NCBI GenBank assembly: GCA_018674605.1
Contig: JABGZU010000053.1
Location: forward strand, 1-5,212
DNA: 5,212 nucleotides
Origin: Candidatus Nitrosopumilus sp.
GTDB taxonomy: Archaea > Thermoproteota > Nitrososphaeria > Nitrososphaerales > Nitrosopumilaceae
Direction of reading: 5' to 3'
Position 1 is the stretch's first letter; every line of letters begins with the position of its first letter. Below are positions 1 to 5,212 of the stretch, one piece after another. Under the pieces are notes generated by a model that saw only the letters and a program-made list of their open reading frames with translations, did not search any database and was not told the origin of the DNA. A program made the translations under genes and the position numbers.

Positions 1-344
1 TTTCTTAAAACAAGGTCTTTCTTACCTGTAAAGTAAAGATTTGCCCTTAACACATCTCCACTTTCATAGATTTTTACTTTAACTAGAGTTAGCTCACTTT
101 GGTCACAGATTTCTTCAATCATTCTATAAATGGATGGGGCAGGTTCACCTTCAGTGTCATCAAAACTTGAGATATGTTTTGCAATCTCACCTGAAAATGC
201 GCGCATATGAAATTCCTTTCCATTATCAGCCTTTAGAACAACCATACCCTCTACAGCATAAGGATCAACAAATCCAACATAATCAATTTTGACAGAATCA
301 TAATCAGGTTCGGGGGCTTGATTGATATCCATAGTATTACGCAT
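1..344 (-). CDS. DUF151 / bifunctional nuclease (BFN)-like protein, 3' end outside window
   Basis: The frame is open from the ATG at 344 to the window edge, giving 114 codons of the N-terminal part; the C-terminus is cut off. Residues about 19-110 look like the BFN/DUF151 domain: a VDPYAVEGMVVLKADNGKEF strand pair (26-45), then HMRAFSGEIAKHI where the family usually has a 'pIwIG..EA..I' segment, then a PSIYRMIEEI helix (70-79) and a VKVKIYESGDVLRANLYFTG hairpin (88-107). Plant and bacterial relatives have been reported as nucleases, but the role of archaeal members is not settled, so only the fold family is claimed. The start is uncertain. A TATA-like box at 362-369 would place transcription start near 339, just inside the ATG at 344 and 7 nt before the in-frame ATG at 332. 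A stop codon lies in frame upstream of 344. It is divergent from the CBS-TrkH gene. Confidence 0.78.
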   Translation of the reverse strand, partial: MRNTMDINQAPEPDYDSVKIDYVGFVDPYAVEGMVVLKADNGKEFHMRAFSGEIAKHISSFDDTEGEPAPSIYRMIEEICDQSELTLVKVKIYESGDVLRANLYFTGKKDLVLR

Positions 345-361
345 AAACTTTGAAGATATCG

Positions 362-369
362 CTTATAAA
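362..369 (-). promoter_or_regulatory. Archaeal TATA box for the DUF151 gene
   Basis: The minus strand reads TTTATAAG, close to the archaeal TATA consensus. Its centre is about 21 nt ahead of the ATG at 344 and 33 nt ahead of the ATG at 332. With the usual 25-27 nt distance to the start point, the transcript would begin near 339, which favours translation from 332. This is inferred from sequence only. Confidence 0.55.
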
Positions 370-403
370 GATAGCAAAGTTTTGAGATCAAATTAGAAAA
401 GAT

Positions 404-420
404 CTTGTTTTACGTACAAG
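404..420. repeat. Short inverted repeat in the divergent promoter region
   Basis: CTTGT and ACAAG form perfect 5-bp arms around a 7-nt spacer. The repeat lies between the two divergent TATA boxes, about 26 nt upstream of the box at 446-453. It could be an operator for a dimeric regulator, but five-base arms arise easily by chance in AT-rich DNA. Confidence 0.25.
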
Positions 421-445
421 TATTTTTCAATAACGACCCCAAATT

Positions 446-453
446 ATTTAAAA
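446..453 (+). promoter_or_regulatory. Archaeal TATA box for the CBS-TrkH gene
   Basis: ATTTAAAA is centred about 25 nt before the ATG at 474. At the usual spacing, transcription would start at or next to the A of the start codon, giving a leaderless mRNA. There is no convincing Shine-Dalgarno sequence ahead of the ATG, which agrees with this. Confidence 0.55.
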
Positions 454-473
454 TCCAGAGATAAGGTAGCATA

Positions 474-2288
474 ATGTCAACTAACCCAGAACGAGCTGTA
501 TCGTATGTTCTAACAAAATATGTTACAGAATACATGGACAAAGATGTTCTGATTCTGGACATGGATACATCAACAAGAGATGCAGCTACAATGTTACGTC
601 ACTATGAAACAGATGACATAATTGTAATAGATAAAAAAAAGATTCCCATAGGAATTGTTACTGATGATGATATTCTAAGCAAAGTCAGTGATGCAACTGT
701 TTACGCAGAAGCAACGGTACTAAAACAAATAATGACTAAACCTCTAATTACAATAAGTGATAAATCAACTTTACAAGATGCCTTGCACAAAATGCGAGAT
801 AACAATGTTAGAAAACTTCCAGTAATATCAAAAAAAACTCAAGTTGTTGGCATGATATTACAATCAACGATTGCAAATGCAATTAGAGATGCAACTGCAA
901 CAACTCCTCGACTTTTAAGCCCACCAGTAAAAGCAGTGTTAGGAAATTTAGGATTTGTATTACAATTTGCAGGTGTATTATTACTAGTTCCAGCTGTTGT
1001 TGCAACATTATTAGAAGATACAGTTACAGCCTCTGGAATTTATTTGACCACAGTTTTGTTACTAGTTACAGGATTTTTCCTAAACTCATATGGTGAAAAG
1101 TCAAGTCTAAATCTACAACAGGCATCAATACTAGTATTTTCTAGTTTATTTTTACTGTCATTATTTGGCACCATACCATATCTCTACGTGTTTCCAAGTG
1201 ATGAACCACCAGTACAGGTATTTGCAAATGCATTCTTTTCAAGTGCTGCAGGATTTACAACAGGAGGAATTTCATTGTTTGATGAGCCAGAAAAACTCTC
1301 ACAAAGTTTCACATTTTTCCGTAGCTATACACAGCTAGTAGGAGGGATGAGTTTCATTTATCTAGTAATTACTGCATTCTATCCAGAGTCAAAATTACAA
1401 GCAATGCGCGGTTTCATATCAGGAAAAACATTACACATGAAAGAATTATTTCTTACAATTACAGTTATTTTTGGAATTTACATTGTAATTGTTGCATCGC
1501 TATTGTACATATTTGGTGAAAGAAATATCATTGATAATTTCTCGTTGGCGATGAGTACACTTTCAACAGGAGGATTTACACCTACATCCACAATTCTCGA
1601 AGGTCTGCTGTGGCAAGAGCACGTAGTGTTAATTGGTGCAATGATTTTAGGTGCATTACCATTTACATTCCATTATGCATTTGTTAGAAAAAAATTCTTA
1701 TCGCCAAAATTAGGAAAAGAAGTTTTAACATATTTTGCAATTTTAGGTAGTGCAACAATTTTGTTTGCAGTGATAAGCGGACTAGATCCAATGCAAAGTG
1801 CATTTTATTCTGTGTCCGCTAGTACTACTGCAGGATTACAAATAGAAAGTTTGGCAGGGCTTAGTGGAGGAGCACATACGATTTTAATTATTCTGATGTT
1901 TATTGGCGGATGTGGATTTTCAACTGCAGGGGGTCTGAAAATTTTTAGATTATTCCACCTCAGAGACATAATTCCATTTTTCTCAAAAATTAAAAGGGCA
2001 GAATTATCAAGTCAAGCCAAAAAAGAACTCATATCAACATTAATCATTTTAGCGTTATTTCCAACAATATCTGCAATTACAGGAGCACATCTAGCAGCAA
2101 TAGAAGATGTATCTTATCAAGATGCATTTTTTGAAGCTGCAGGAATAATTACCACAGGGGGTTTATCAGCAGGAGTAATTGATTCAGACACAGATCCTGC
2201 AACAATGATAGTTTTAGGATTTTTGATGATTTTTGGAAGGTTAGAAATTATCGCAATAATCTATATTTTTGTGCCCAGACTTAGTTAA
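474..2288 (+). CDS. trkH: CBS-pair/TrkH fusion, potassium uptake channel subunit
   Basis: This is a membrane K+ translocation subunit of the TrkH/KtrB superfamily carrying its own regulatory head. Residues about 17-75 and 82-140 are two CBS domains: the first contains the IPIGIVTDDDIL strand-helix, the second VRKLPVISKKTQVVGMI. CBS pairs generally bind adenine nucleotides or related ligands. Residues about 155-604 carry the TrkH core: two leading helices, then four helix-P-loop-helix repeats. The filter segments are GFTTGG (260-265), LSTGGF (363-368), STTAGL (450-455) and ITTGGL (559-564). GGCGFSTAGGLK (478-489) and the C-terminal GRLEI (588-592) are TrkH signatures; R589 appears to match the conserved arginine discussed as a gating residue. 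TrkH alone is usually near 480 residues, so the N-terminal CBS part is an addition. TrkH normally works with the NAD/ATP-binding ring protein TrkA; none is in this window, so the CBS pair may replace or supplement that control (inference). The start fits the TATA spacing. Confidence 0.9.
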   Translation: MSTNPERAVSYVLTKYVTEYMDKDVLILDMDTSTRDAATMLRHYETDDIIVIDKKKIPIGIVTDDDILSKVSDATVYAEATVLKQIMTKPLITISDKSTLQDALHKMRDNNVRKLPVISKKTQVVGMILQSTIANAIRDATATTPRLLSPPVKAVLGNLGFVLQFAGVLLLVPAVVATLLEDTVTASGIYLTTVLLLVTGFFLNSYGEKSSLNLQQASILVFSSLFLLSLFGTIPYLYVFPSDEPPVQVFANAFFSSAAGFTTGGISLFDEPEKLSQSFTFFRSYTQLVGGMSFIYLVITAFYPESKLQAMRGFISGKTLHMKELFLTITVIFGIYIVIVASLLYIFGERNIIDNFSLAMSTLSTGGFTPTSTILEGLLWQEHVVLIGAMILGALPFTFHYAFVRKKFLSPKLGKEVLTYFAILGSATILFAVISGLDPMQSAFYSVSASTTAGLQIESLAGLSGGAHTILIILMFIGGCGFSTAGGLKIFRLFHLRDIIPFFSKIKRAELSSQAKKELISTLIILALFPTISAITGAHLAAIEDVSYQDAFFEAAGIITTGGLSAGVIDSDTDPATMIVLGFLMIFGRLEIIAIIYIFVPRLS

Positions 2289-2340
2289 GATAGAATTTAA
2301 TCCCATAGAAAAAAATCAAATTTTAGGAAATGAGCAATCA

Positions 2341-3153
2341 ATGACAAACAGTAAAGGTAAAAAATTAATGATTTTAGGATTTGTGTCAATTGGAATATTA
2401 TTTTTGATATATGGAAGATATCAAGATCCTGAATTATTTACACCAAGTGCATTTGAAACAATTCAAAGAATTGCGTTAGGATTCTACATTATAATGATCA
2501 TTTCTTTTGGAGGAATTGCTTTTGGGATGTACAAATACCATAAAAGTAAAGTGGAAAATAATGATAAAGACATACTATCAATAATTGCAATTACTACATA
2601 CAATTCAAAATCACGTAAAATTTTTATCGCTATTTTTATCACATATGGAATATTTTTTTCGCTAGTTTCAGGAACACTAGTTTATCAACCAGAAATAAAT
2701 TTTGTGACACATTATGGAGCAACAATTCCATCAGGATTTATTGCACCATGTTGTGATGGGCCAGGATATATGCCAAAGATTATCATATACATTACAGAAC
2801 ATGTAGGATTACAAGTTATTCCCATAAATTTAGTATTACAAATTATAGTGTCATATCTAGTTGCATTAAATGCATCAATTGCAATTAATGCATATGCAAT
2901 TTCTAAAAAAGGAAAAGGTATGAGTAGTATAGGTGCAGCCACTGGATTATTTATTGCATGTCCAACATGTGCAGGTACTTTTCTTTCAATATTTATTGGA
3001 ACTGCAAGTGGAATTGGATTATCAATATTATTAACACAGTTACAGACATTATTCATTGCATTATCAATTCCAATCTTAATTATTACACCATACATTTTAG
3101 CAAAAAAATTACAAAATGCAGATGGAAGTTGTAAAACAAATTTTAATGATTAA
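2341..3153 (+). CDS. Polytopic membrane protein with CC and CPTC motifs, unknown function
   Basis: A 270-residue protein if translation begins at the ATG at 2341. The frame is open back to an ATG at 2269, but that would add a polar 24-residue tail encoded partly over the end of the TrkH gene. About six hydrophobic segments are visible, near residues 9-24, 42-63, 93-114, 159-183, 194-226 and 229-253. A loop after the third holds IAPCCDGPGY (cysteines 137-138). The fifth helix carries ACPTCAGT (cysteines 207 and 210). A cysteine pair plus a CxxC inside a membrane protein suggests metal or thiol-disulfide chemistry, but I recognise no named family and assign no substrate. It lies 52 nt after the TrkH stop on the same strand with only weak promoter-like sequence between (TTTAAT at 2296-2301), so co-transcription is possible. 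Its 3' end overlaps the convergent gene at 3143-3397 by 11 nt. Confidence 0.75.
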   Translation: MTNSKGKKLMILGFVSIGILFLIYGRYQDPELFTPSAFETIQRIALGFYIIMIISFGGIAFGMYKYHKSKVENNDKDILSIIAITTYNSKSRKIFIAIFITYGIFFSLVSGTLVYQPEINFVTHYGATIPSGFIAPCCDGPGYMPKIIIYITEHVGLQVIPINLVLQIIVSYLVALNASIAINAYAISKKGKGMSSIGAATGLFIACPTCAGTFLSIFIGTASGIGLSILLTQLQTLFIALSIPILIITPYILAKKLQNADGSCKTNFND

Positions 3154-3397
3154 ATGCTTTAACTTTAGGAAGTTTATGATTTCCAATATCATACCCATCT
3201 CGTCTAAGAAACTTTAGAGTTAATTTGTAAATTAGCTCATCATATTCTACTTGTTCTAAAATTTCAGTCCACAAAACTTTCCCATTTTTAACAATTTGGC
3301 GTTTAAAGTCAGGATTCAAAGATTCTGCAATTTTTTTGCATTCATCAAAAGTTTTCCCATTTTTATAAGCACGGGCACGACTATCACAACTATCCAT
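3143..3397 (-). CDS. Small hypothetical protein, 84 residues
   Basis: Not recognised. The product is a soluble, charged protein with no membrane segment. The middle (about residues 16-60) looks helical, and two cysteines sit near the N-terminus (C4, C20). A basic patch around LRRDGYDIGNHKLPKVK (64-80) closes it. The case for a real gene is that ATG 3397 lies about 25 nt downstream of a good TATA box (3419-3426), that the composition resembles a normal globular protein, and that it fills the gap between its neighbours exactly. The stop at 3143-3145 falls within the last codons of the membrane-protein gene (11-nt overlap). It is divergent from the 79-residue gene. It could be a lineage-specific protein; nothing in the sequence points to a function. 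Confidence 0.65.
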   Translation of the reverse strand: MDSCDSRARAYKNGKTFDECKKIAESLNPDFKRQIVKNGKVLWTEILEQVEYDELIYKLTLKFLRRDGYDIGNHKLPKVKAFNH

Positions 3398-3418
3398 GCG
3401 TAATTTAACTAAAAATTG

Positions 3419-3426
3419 TAAATAAA
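3419..3426 (-). promoter_or_regulatory. Archaeal TATA box for the 84-residue gene
   Basis: The minus strand reads TTTATTTA, centred about 25 nt before the ATG at 3397. This places transcription start at the start codon, so the mRNA is predicted to be leaderless. Confidence 0.5.
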
Positions 3427-3476
3427 CTTAGTTTACAGGTACTTCAAACAAATACTAGAAGGATAAAAAACCAATA

Positions 3477-3716
3477 ATGGCCATAAAAACAACAGCAGAA
3501 TATGTAGATTTTTTCACAAATCTCAACATGGGTGAAAAAGTTAGTTTGTTGAGCTTTGTCAATAATGAAAGAATGGTATTAAAACTAAAATTAAAAAATA
3601 AAATTATGGAAAAAGAACCAATAAAAAAAGGAATTATTATTTTGGAAGGATTGATTAAAGAAATTGCAGATGATGGAGAATCAACAGTTTTAAAAAAATA
3701 TCAAAAAAAAGGATAA
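3477..3716 (+). CDS. Small hypothetical protein, 79 residues, first gene of a two-gene unit
   Basis: Not recognised. The product is lysine-rich with no cysteine and no membrane span. Likely helices lie at residues 6-30 (AEYVDFFTNLNMGEKVSLLS) and 31-45, and a third near GIIILEGLIKEIADDG (52-67). The tail after residue 68 is basic. An AAGGA lies 12-13 nt before ATG 3477, rather far for a Shine-Dalgarno, and the expected TATA position near 3451 is only weakly AT-rich, so initiation is not clear. The stop is 6 nt before the winged-helix gene at 3723, so the two are almost certainly one transcript and may act together. With a DNA-binding partner downstream it could be an accessory or modulator protein, but that is only guilt by association. 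Confidence 0.6.
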   Translation: MAIKTTAEYVDFFTNLNMGEKVSLLSFVNNERMVLKLKLKNKIMEKEPIKKGIIILEGLIKEIADDGESTVLKKYQKKG

Positions 3717-3722
3717 AGCAAA

Positions 3723-4289
3723 ATGGATAAAAATTCACAAATTATCAGAACAGAAATTATAAGGATTTTAAATGAAAGTGGAAAAATACGAGGAACCGAA
3801 TTAGCCAAAAGAGTGATAAAAAAAGTAGGTAATGAAAAAATAGTTTATAGAGAAATTAGTGCACTAGTAGAAACAGGGGAGGTAGAAAAAAAAGTTCACA
3901 GTAGAGCACACATAGAATACGAATTAATTAATTTGTATGAATCAGTTAACAATCAATTAAAAAATCTACATAATGAAATTAATATAATTTATGAAGAGAT
4001 AATTAATTTTGAGAAAACAAGTAGAGATGAGAAATTCTCATTTCATCAAAGGTTAAGATCAACAATACACCTGATACATATTGTACAGTCATCTGATGGA
4101 ATAATGAAATTATTATCATATTATCCAACATTCAAAAAAGATAAAATGTTTTCACAAAATAAAAGAAGAATTGAAGATTGTTGGGAGTCAATTATGAATA
4201 ATATATCACATCAACCAGAAGATAATTTTTTAAATGAAATTCTCGAAAATTTGCGAATGTCTCAAACAAAGTCAGAGAATGTTAATTAA
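3723..4289 (+). CDS. Winged-helix DNA-binding protein with coiled-coil region
   Basis: A putative transcription regulator of 188 residues. Residues about 4-69 fit a winged helix: helix 1 (QIIRTEIIRILNES, 6-19), helix 2 (RGTELAKRVIKKV, 23-35), recognition helix (EKIVYREISALVETG, 38-52), then a wing of two strands (EVEKKVHSRAHIEYELI, 53-69). Residues about 70-97 (ESVNNQLKNLHNEINIIYEE and following) have heptad-like spacing and probably form a dimerising coiled coil. The rest (100-178) is helical and of unknown role, perhaps sensing or oligomerisation. ATG 3723 has AAGGA 9 nt upstream, made by the last codons of the 79-residue gene, which suggests translational coupling. Its stop overlaps the stop of the convergent PIN-like gene by 4 nt. 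The DNA target and signal are unknown; a chromosome- or RNA-associated wHTH protein is an alternative. Confidence 0.72.
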   Translation: MDKNSQIIRTEIIRILNESGKIRGTELAKRVIKKVGNEKIVYREISALVETGEVEKKVHSRAHIEYELINLYESVNNQLKNLHNEINIIYEEIINFEKTSRDEKFSFHQRLRSTIHLIHIVQSSDGIMKLLSYYPTFKKDKMFSQNKRRIEDCWESIMNNISHQPEDNFLNEILENLRMSQTKSENVN

Positions 4290-4558
4290 TTATTTTTTAA
4301 TTTCTCTAAAACAATATTAAAAATTGCAGCATTATCAAGTAAGATATATGGTAATTCATTTTCTTCACATGCCTGACCACTCTCAGTATCACGAGTAACT
4401 AAAATCATATCATTCTCTTTAGCATAATTGATTACAGAATAATCTGTTCTTAATTTGTGACCATCAATCCTTAATTTTTTAACACTATAGGCATCAAAAC
4501 CCAATTCTTTTAATTTTTCATCCCATCCATCATCCATTTCATCAATGAGTATTTTCAT
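4286..4558 (-). CDS. PIN-like domain protein (DUF5615 / Mut7-C type), possible RNase
   Basis: A 90-residue protein, typical length for single-domain DUF5615 members. It opens with the PIN-like signature MKILIDEMDD (acid D6), followed by a helix and the KELGFDAYSV strand (17-26). D39 stands before the VINYAKEND helix. The second hallmark ILVTRDTES (52-60) keeps D57 and has E59 where 'TRDKDF' is more usual. The acids D6, D39, D57 and E59 could form the metal-binding nuclease site. Family members are often toxin-like ribonucleases paired with a small DNA-binding antitoxin, but no such partner adjoins it on the minus strand here. It faces the winged-helix regulator tail to tail, with stops overlapping at 4286-4289. 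ATG 4558 is the natural start because it begins the conserved first strand. Confidence 0.78.
   Translation of the reverse strand: MKILIDEMDDGWDEKLKELGFDAYSVKKLRIDGHKLRTDYSVINYAKENDMILVTRDTESGQACEENELPYILLDNAAIFNIVLEKLKNN
4289..4303 (+). terminator. T-rich tract ending the 3477-4289 transcription unit
   Basis: Directly after the winged-helix stop, the plus strand reads a run of T with few interruptions (TTATTTTTTAATTT). Archaeal termination commonly occurs at such U-tracts without a stem-loop. The tract lies inside the 3' end of the opposing PIN-like gene. Confidence 0.45.
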
Positions 4559-4580
4559 GATAATTAAACAAATTATTTAC

Positions 4581-4588
4581 AATATTAG
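4581..4588 (-). promoter_or_regulatory. Possible TATA box for the PIN-like gene
   Basis: The minus strand reads CTAATATT about 26 nt ahead of ATG 4558, the right place for a leaderless start but a weak match. The whole 4559-4713 gap is very AT-rich, so several alternative boxes exist. No repeat or structured RNA was seen in the gap. Confidence 0.3.
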
Positions 4589-4713
4589 TGTAATAATTAT
4601 AATTTTTAAATTAATTTGAGCCTGCAACATAAATTACAAATAAATTATTTTTCAGCTAAAAACTATCAAAATTTTACACTGTATCAAAAATAATAAATTT
4701 TTAATTTCAATTA

Positions 4714-4932
4714 ATGTCAAGAATAGAAGCTTACGATATAAAAGCACGAAAAAAAGTGACTATGAAAAATCCACAACCATACCTAATGAAAAATGGTTCA
4801 TGGGCATTGAAAGGAACTAGTTCAGAAACTGGAATCGTGTTATTTAGAATCGTAGGAAGAAAGAAACCGAAAAGTTTCCAAACCAGGTTTGAAACATTCA
4901 AAAATTTGTTTTCAAGCAGGCAATGTGAATGA
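4714..4932 (+). CDS. DUF5679-like zinc-ribbon relative lacking all four cysteines
   Basis: A 72-residue basic protein. Residues 6-46 follow the pattern I recall for the small DUF5679 zinc ribbon: AYxxKxRKKV..KNP, then KNG..A.KGT, then .G...FRI. In that family the four zinc ligands form two CxxC pairs. Here the same positions, with spacing kept, are D8 and A11 in the first pair and S36 and T39 in the second, so zinc cannot be held in the usual way. The only cysteine, C71, is at the very end. Residues 48-72 form an extra basic, aromatic tail (GRKKPKSFQTRFETFKNLF). The intact flanking motifs argue for a functional but altered copy rather than random decay. ATG 4714 has no Shine-Dalgarno, and the AT-rich stretch at about 4686-4698 could be its TATA region. 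Family assignment is from memory of the consensus. An intact paralogue elsewhere in the genome is expected but cannot be seen here. Confidence 0.7.
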   Translation: MSRIEAYDIKARKKVTMKNPQPYLMKNGSWALKGTSSETGIVLFRIVGRKKPKSFQTRFETFKNLFSSRQCE

Positions 4933-4947
4933 AAGAAAATCTGCTAA

Positions 4948-4960
4948 TTTTATTTTTTCT
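4948..4960 (+). terminator. T-rich tract after the DUF5679-like gene
   Basis: A plus-strand run TTTTATTTTTTCT begins 16 nt after the stop at 4932. It is a plausible archaeal U-tract terminator, with no obvious stem-loop before it. Confidence 0.45.
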
Positions 4961-4982
4961 AGGATTAAATGTGAAATATTAA

Positions 4983-4990
4983 TTTACTAA
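4983..4990 (+). promoter_or_regulatory. Possible TATA box for the gene starting at 5012
   Basis: TTTACTAA is centred about 25-26 nt before ATG 5012, which would make that mRNA leaderless. The match is moderate and the surroundings are AT-rich. Confidence 0.35.
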
Positions 4991-5011
4991 AAATAATTTA
5001 AGACATCAGTA

Positions 5012-5212
5012 ATGAATGAAAATATGGATGAAAAAATAAGAAAAATAATTTTATTAGAATATTATTCAAGGCTAAAGGGTTGTTCAAAAATACCTCAAAT
5101 GCACATGTATAACTTTCCAGAATTAAAAGAAATAGATAATGAAATTATTTTTAAAAATGCTAAATTTTTGATTGATGAAAATCTTGTACGTGGAGGAATT
5201 GATGAAGAAAAA
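5012..5212 (+). CDS. N-terminal part of an unassigned, possibly winged-helix protein
   Basis: The frame is open from ATG 5012 to the window edge, 67 codons, with the C-terminus missing. It shows an N-terminal helix (EKIRKIILLEYYSRLKG, 7-23), a segment with two methionines and a histidine (KIPQMHMYNFPEL, 26-38), then a helix-turn NEIIFKNAKFLIDENLVRGG (44-63). The last part resembles the recognition helix and 'ENLV.GG' turn that precede the wing in many small archaeal winged-helix proteins. That fold is a guess from pattern only. The in-frame ATG at 5024 is an alternative start. The reading frame has the same A-rich codon use as its neighbours, which supports it being coding. Confidence 0.55.
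   Translation, partial: MNENMDEKIRKIILLEYYSRLKGCSKIPQMHMYNFPELKEIDNEIIFKNAKFLIDENLVRGGIDEEK

Noticed and set aside
2269..2340. Upstream ATG that would lengthen the CC/CPTC membrane protein by 24 residues
   Set aside because: It overlaps the TrkH coding end by 20 nt, adds a polar tail with no motif, and has no Shine-Dalgarno or TATA signal; ATG 2341 just before the first hydrophobic segment is preferred, though not proven.
2712..3095. Minus-strand open frame of 127 codons inside the membrane-protein gene
   Set aside because: It lies wholly antisense to a gene with clear membrane helices and conserved-looking motifs; its own translation has no recognisable domain and no promoter at its start.
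3331..3337. T7 run on the plus strand as terminator of the membrane-protein gene
   Set aside because: It is about 180 nt beyond the stop and inside the opposing coding region, where A-rich codons on the other strand produce it naturally.
3477..4558. Toxin-antitoxin module made of the 79-residue gene, the winged-helix gene and the PIN-like gene
   Set aside because: The PIN-like gene is on the opposite strand and only meets the others tail to tail; the usual arrangement is a short antitoxin immediately upstream on the same strand. Kept only as a question in the findings.
4559..4713. Possible structured RNA or repeat in the AT-rich gap
   Set aside because: No convincing stem-loop, tRNA arm or repeated unit could be found by eye; the AT content is enough to explain the apparent short repeats.
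5016..5018. ATG at 5016 as start of the last gene
   Set aside because: It is out of frame with the long open frame; the in-frame candidates are 5012 and 5024.

Overview
The window is AT-rich and reads as chromosome of an archaeon of the ammonia-oxidising Nitrososphaerota (Thaumarchaeota) type, close to Nitrosopumilus or Nitrosarchaeum. The reasons are heavy use of AGA, ATA and other A/T-rich codons, short intergenic gaps, and archaeal TATA boxes about 25-26 nt ahead of start codons with almost no leader. The small lineage-style proteins (winged-helix, DUF5679-like, PIN-like) also fit. This assignment is inference from style and gene content; no rRNA or ammonia-oxidation gene is present.

Left part (1-3153). 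A divergent promoter region (345-473) separates a leftward, truncated DUF151/bifunctional-nuclease-like protein from a rightward 604-residue protein. That protein fuses a pair of cytosolic CBS domains to a complete TrkH-type potassium channel/transporter. Downstream on the same strand is a polytopic membrane protein with a CC pair and a CPTC motif, of unknown function. It may be co-transcribed with the potassium transporter.

Right part (3143-5212). This is a run of small and mostly unassigned genes on both strands. They are an 84-residue orphan (minus); a two-gene rightward unit of a 79-residue protein and a 188-residue winged-helix/coiled-coil regulator; and a 90-residue PIN-like (DUF5615/Mut7-C type) protein (minus). 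After these come a 72-residue protein that aligns by eye with the DUF5679 zinc ribbon but has lost all four cysteines, and the first 67 residues of a winged-helix-like protein that runs off the end. Two convergent gene pairs overlap at their 3' ends, by 11 and 4 nt.

No RNA gene, CRISPR array, insertion sequence or long repeat was seen. The longest stretch without a gene is about 153 nt (4559-4713), so no large empty region needs explaining. The points most worth a second look are the cysteine-less DUF5679 relative, the CBS-TrkH fusion and the CC/CPTC membrane protein beside it.
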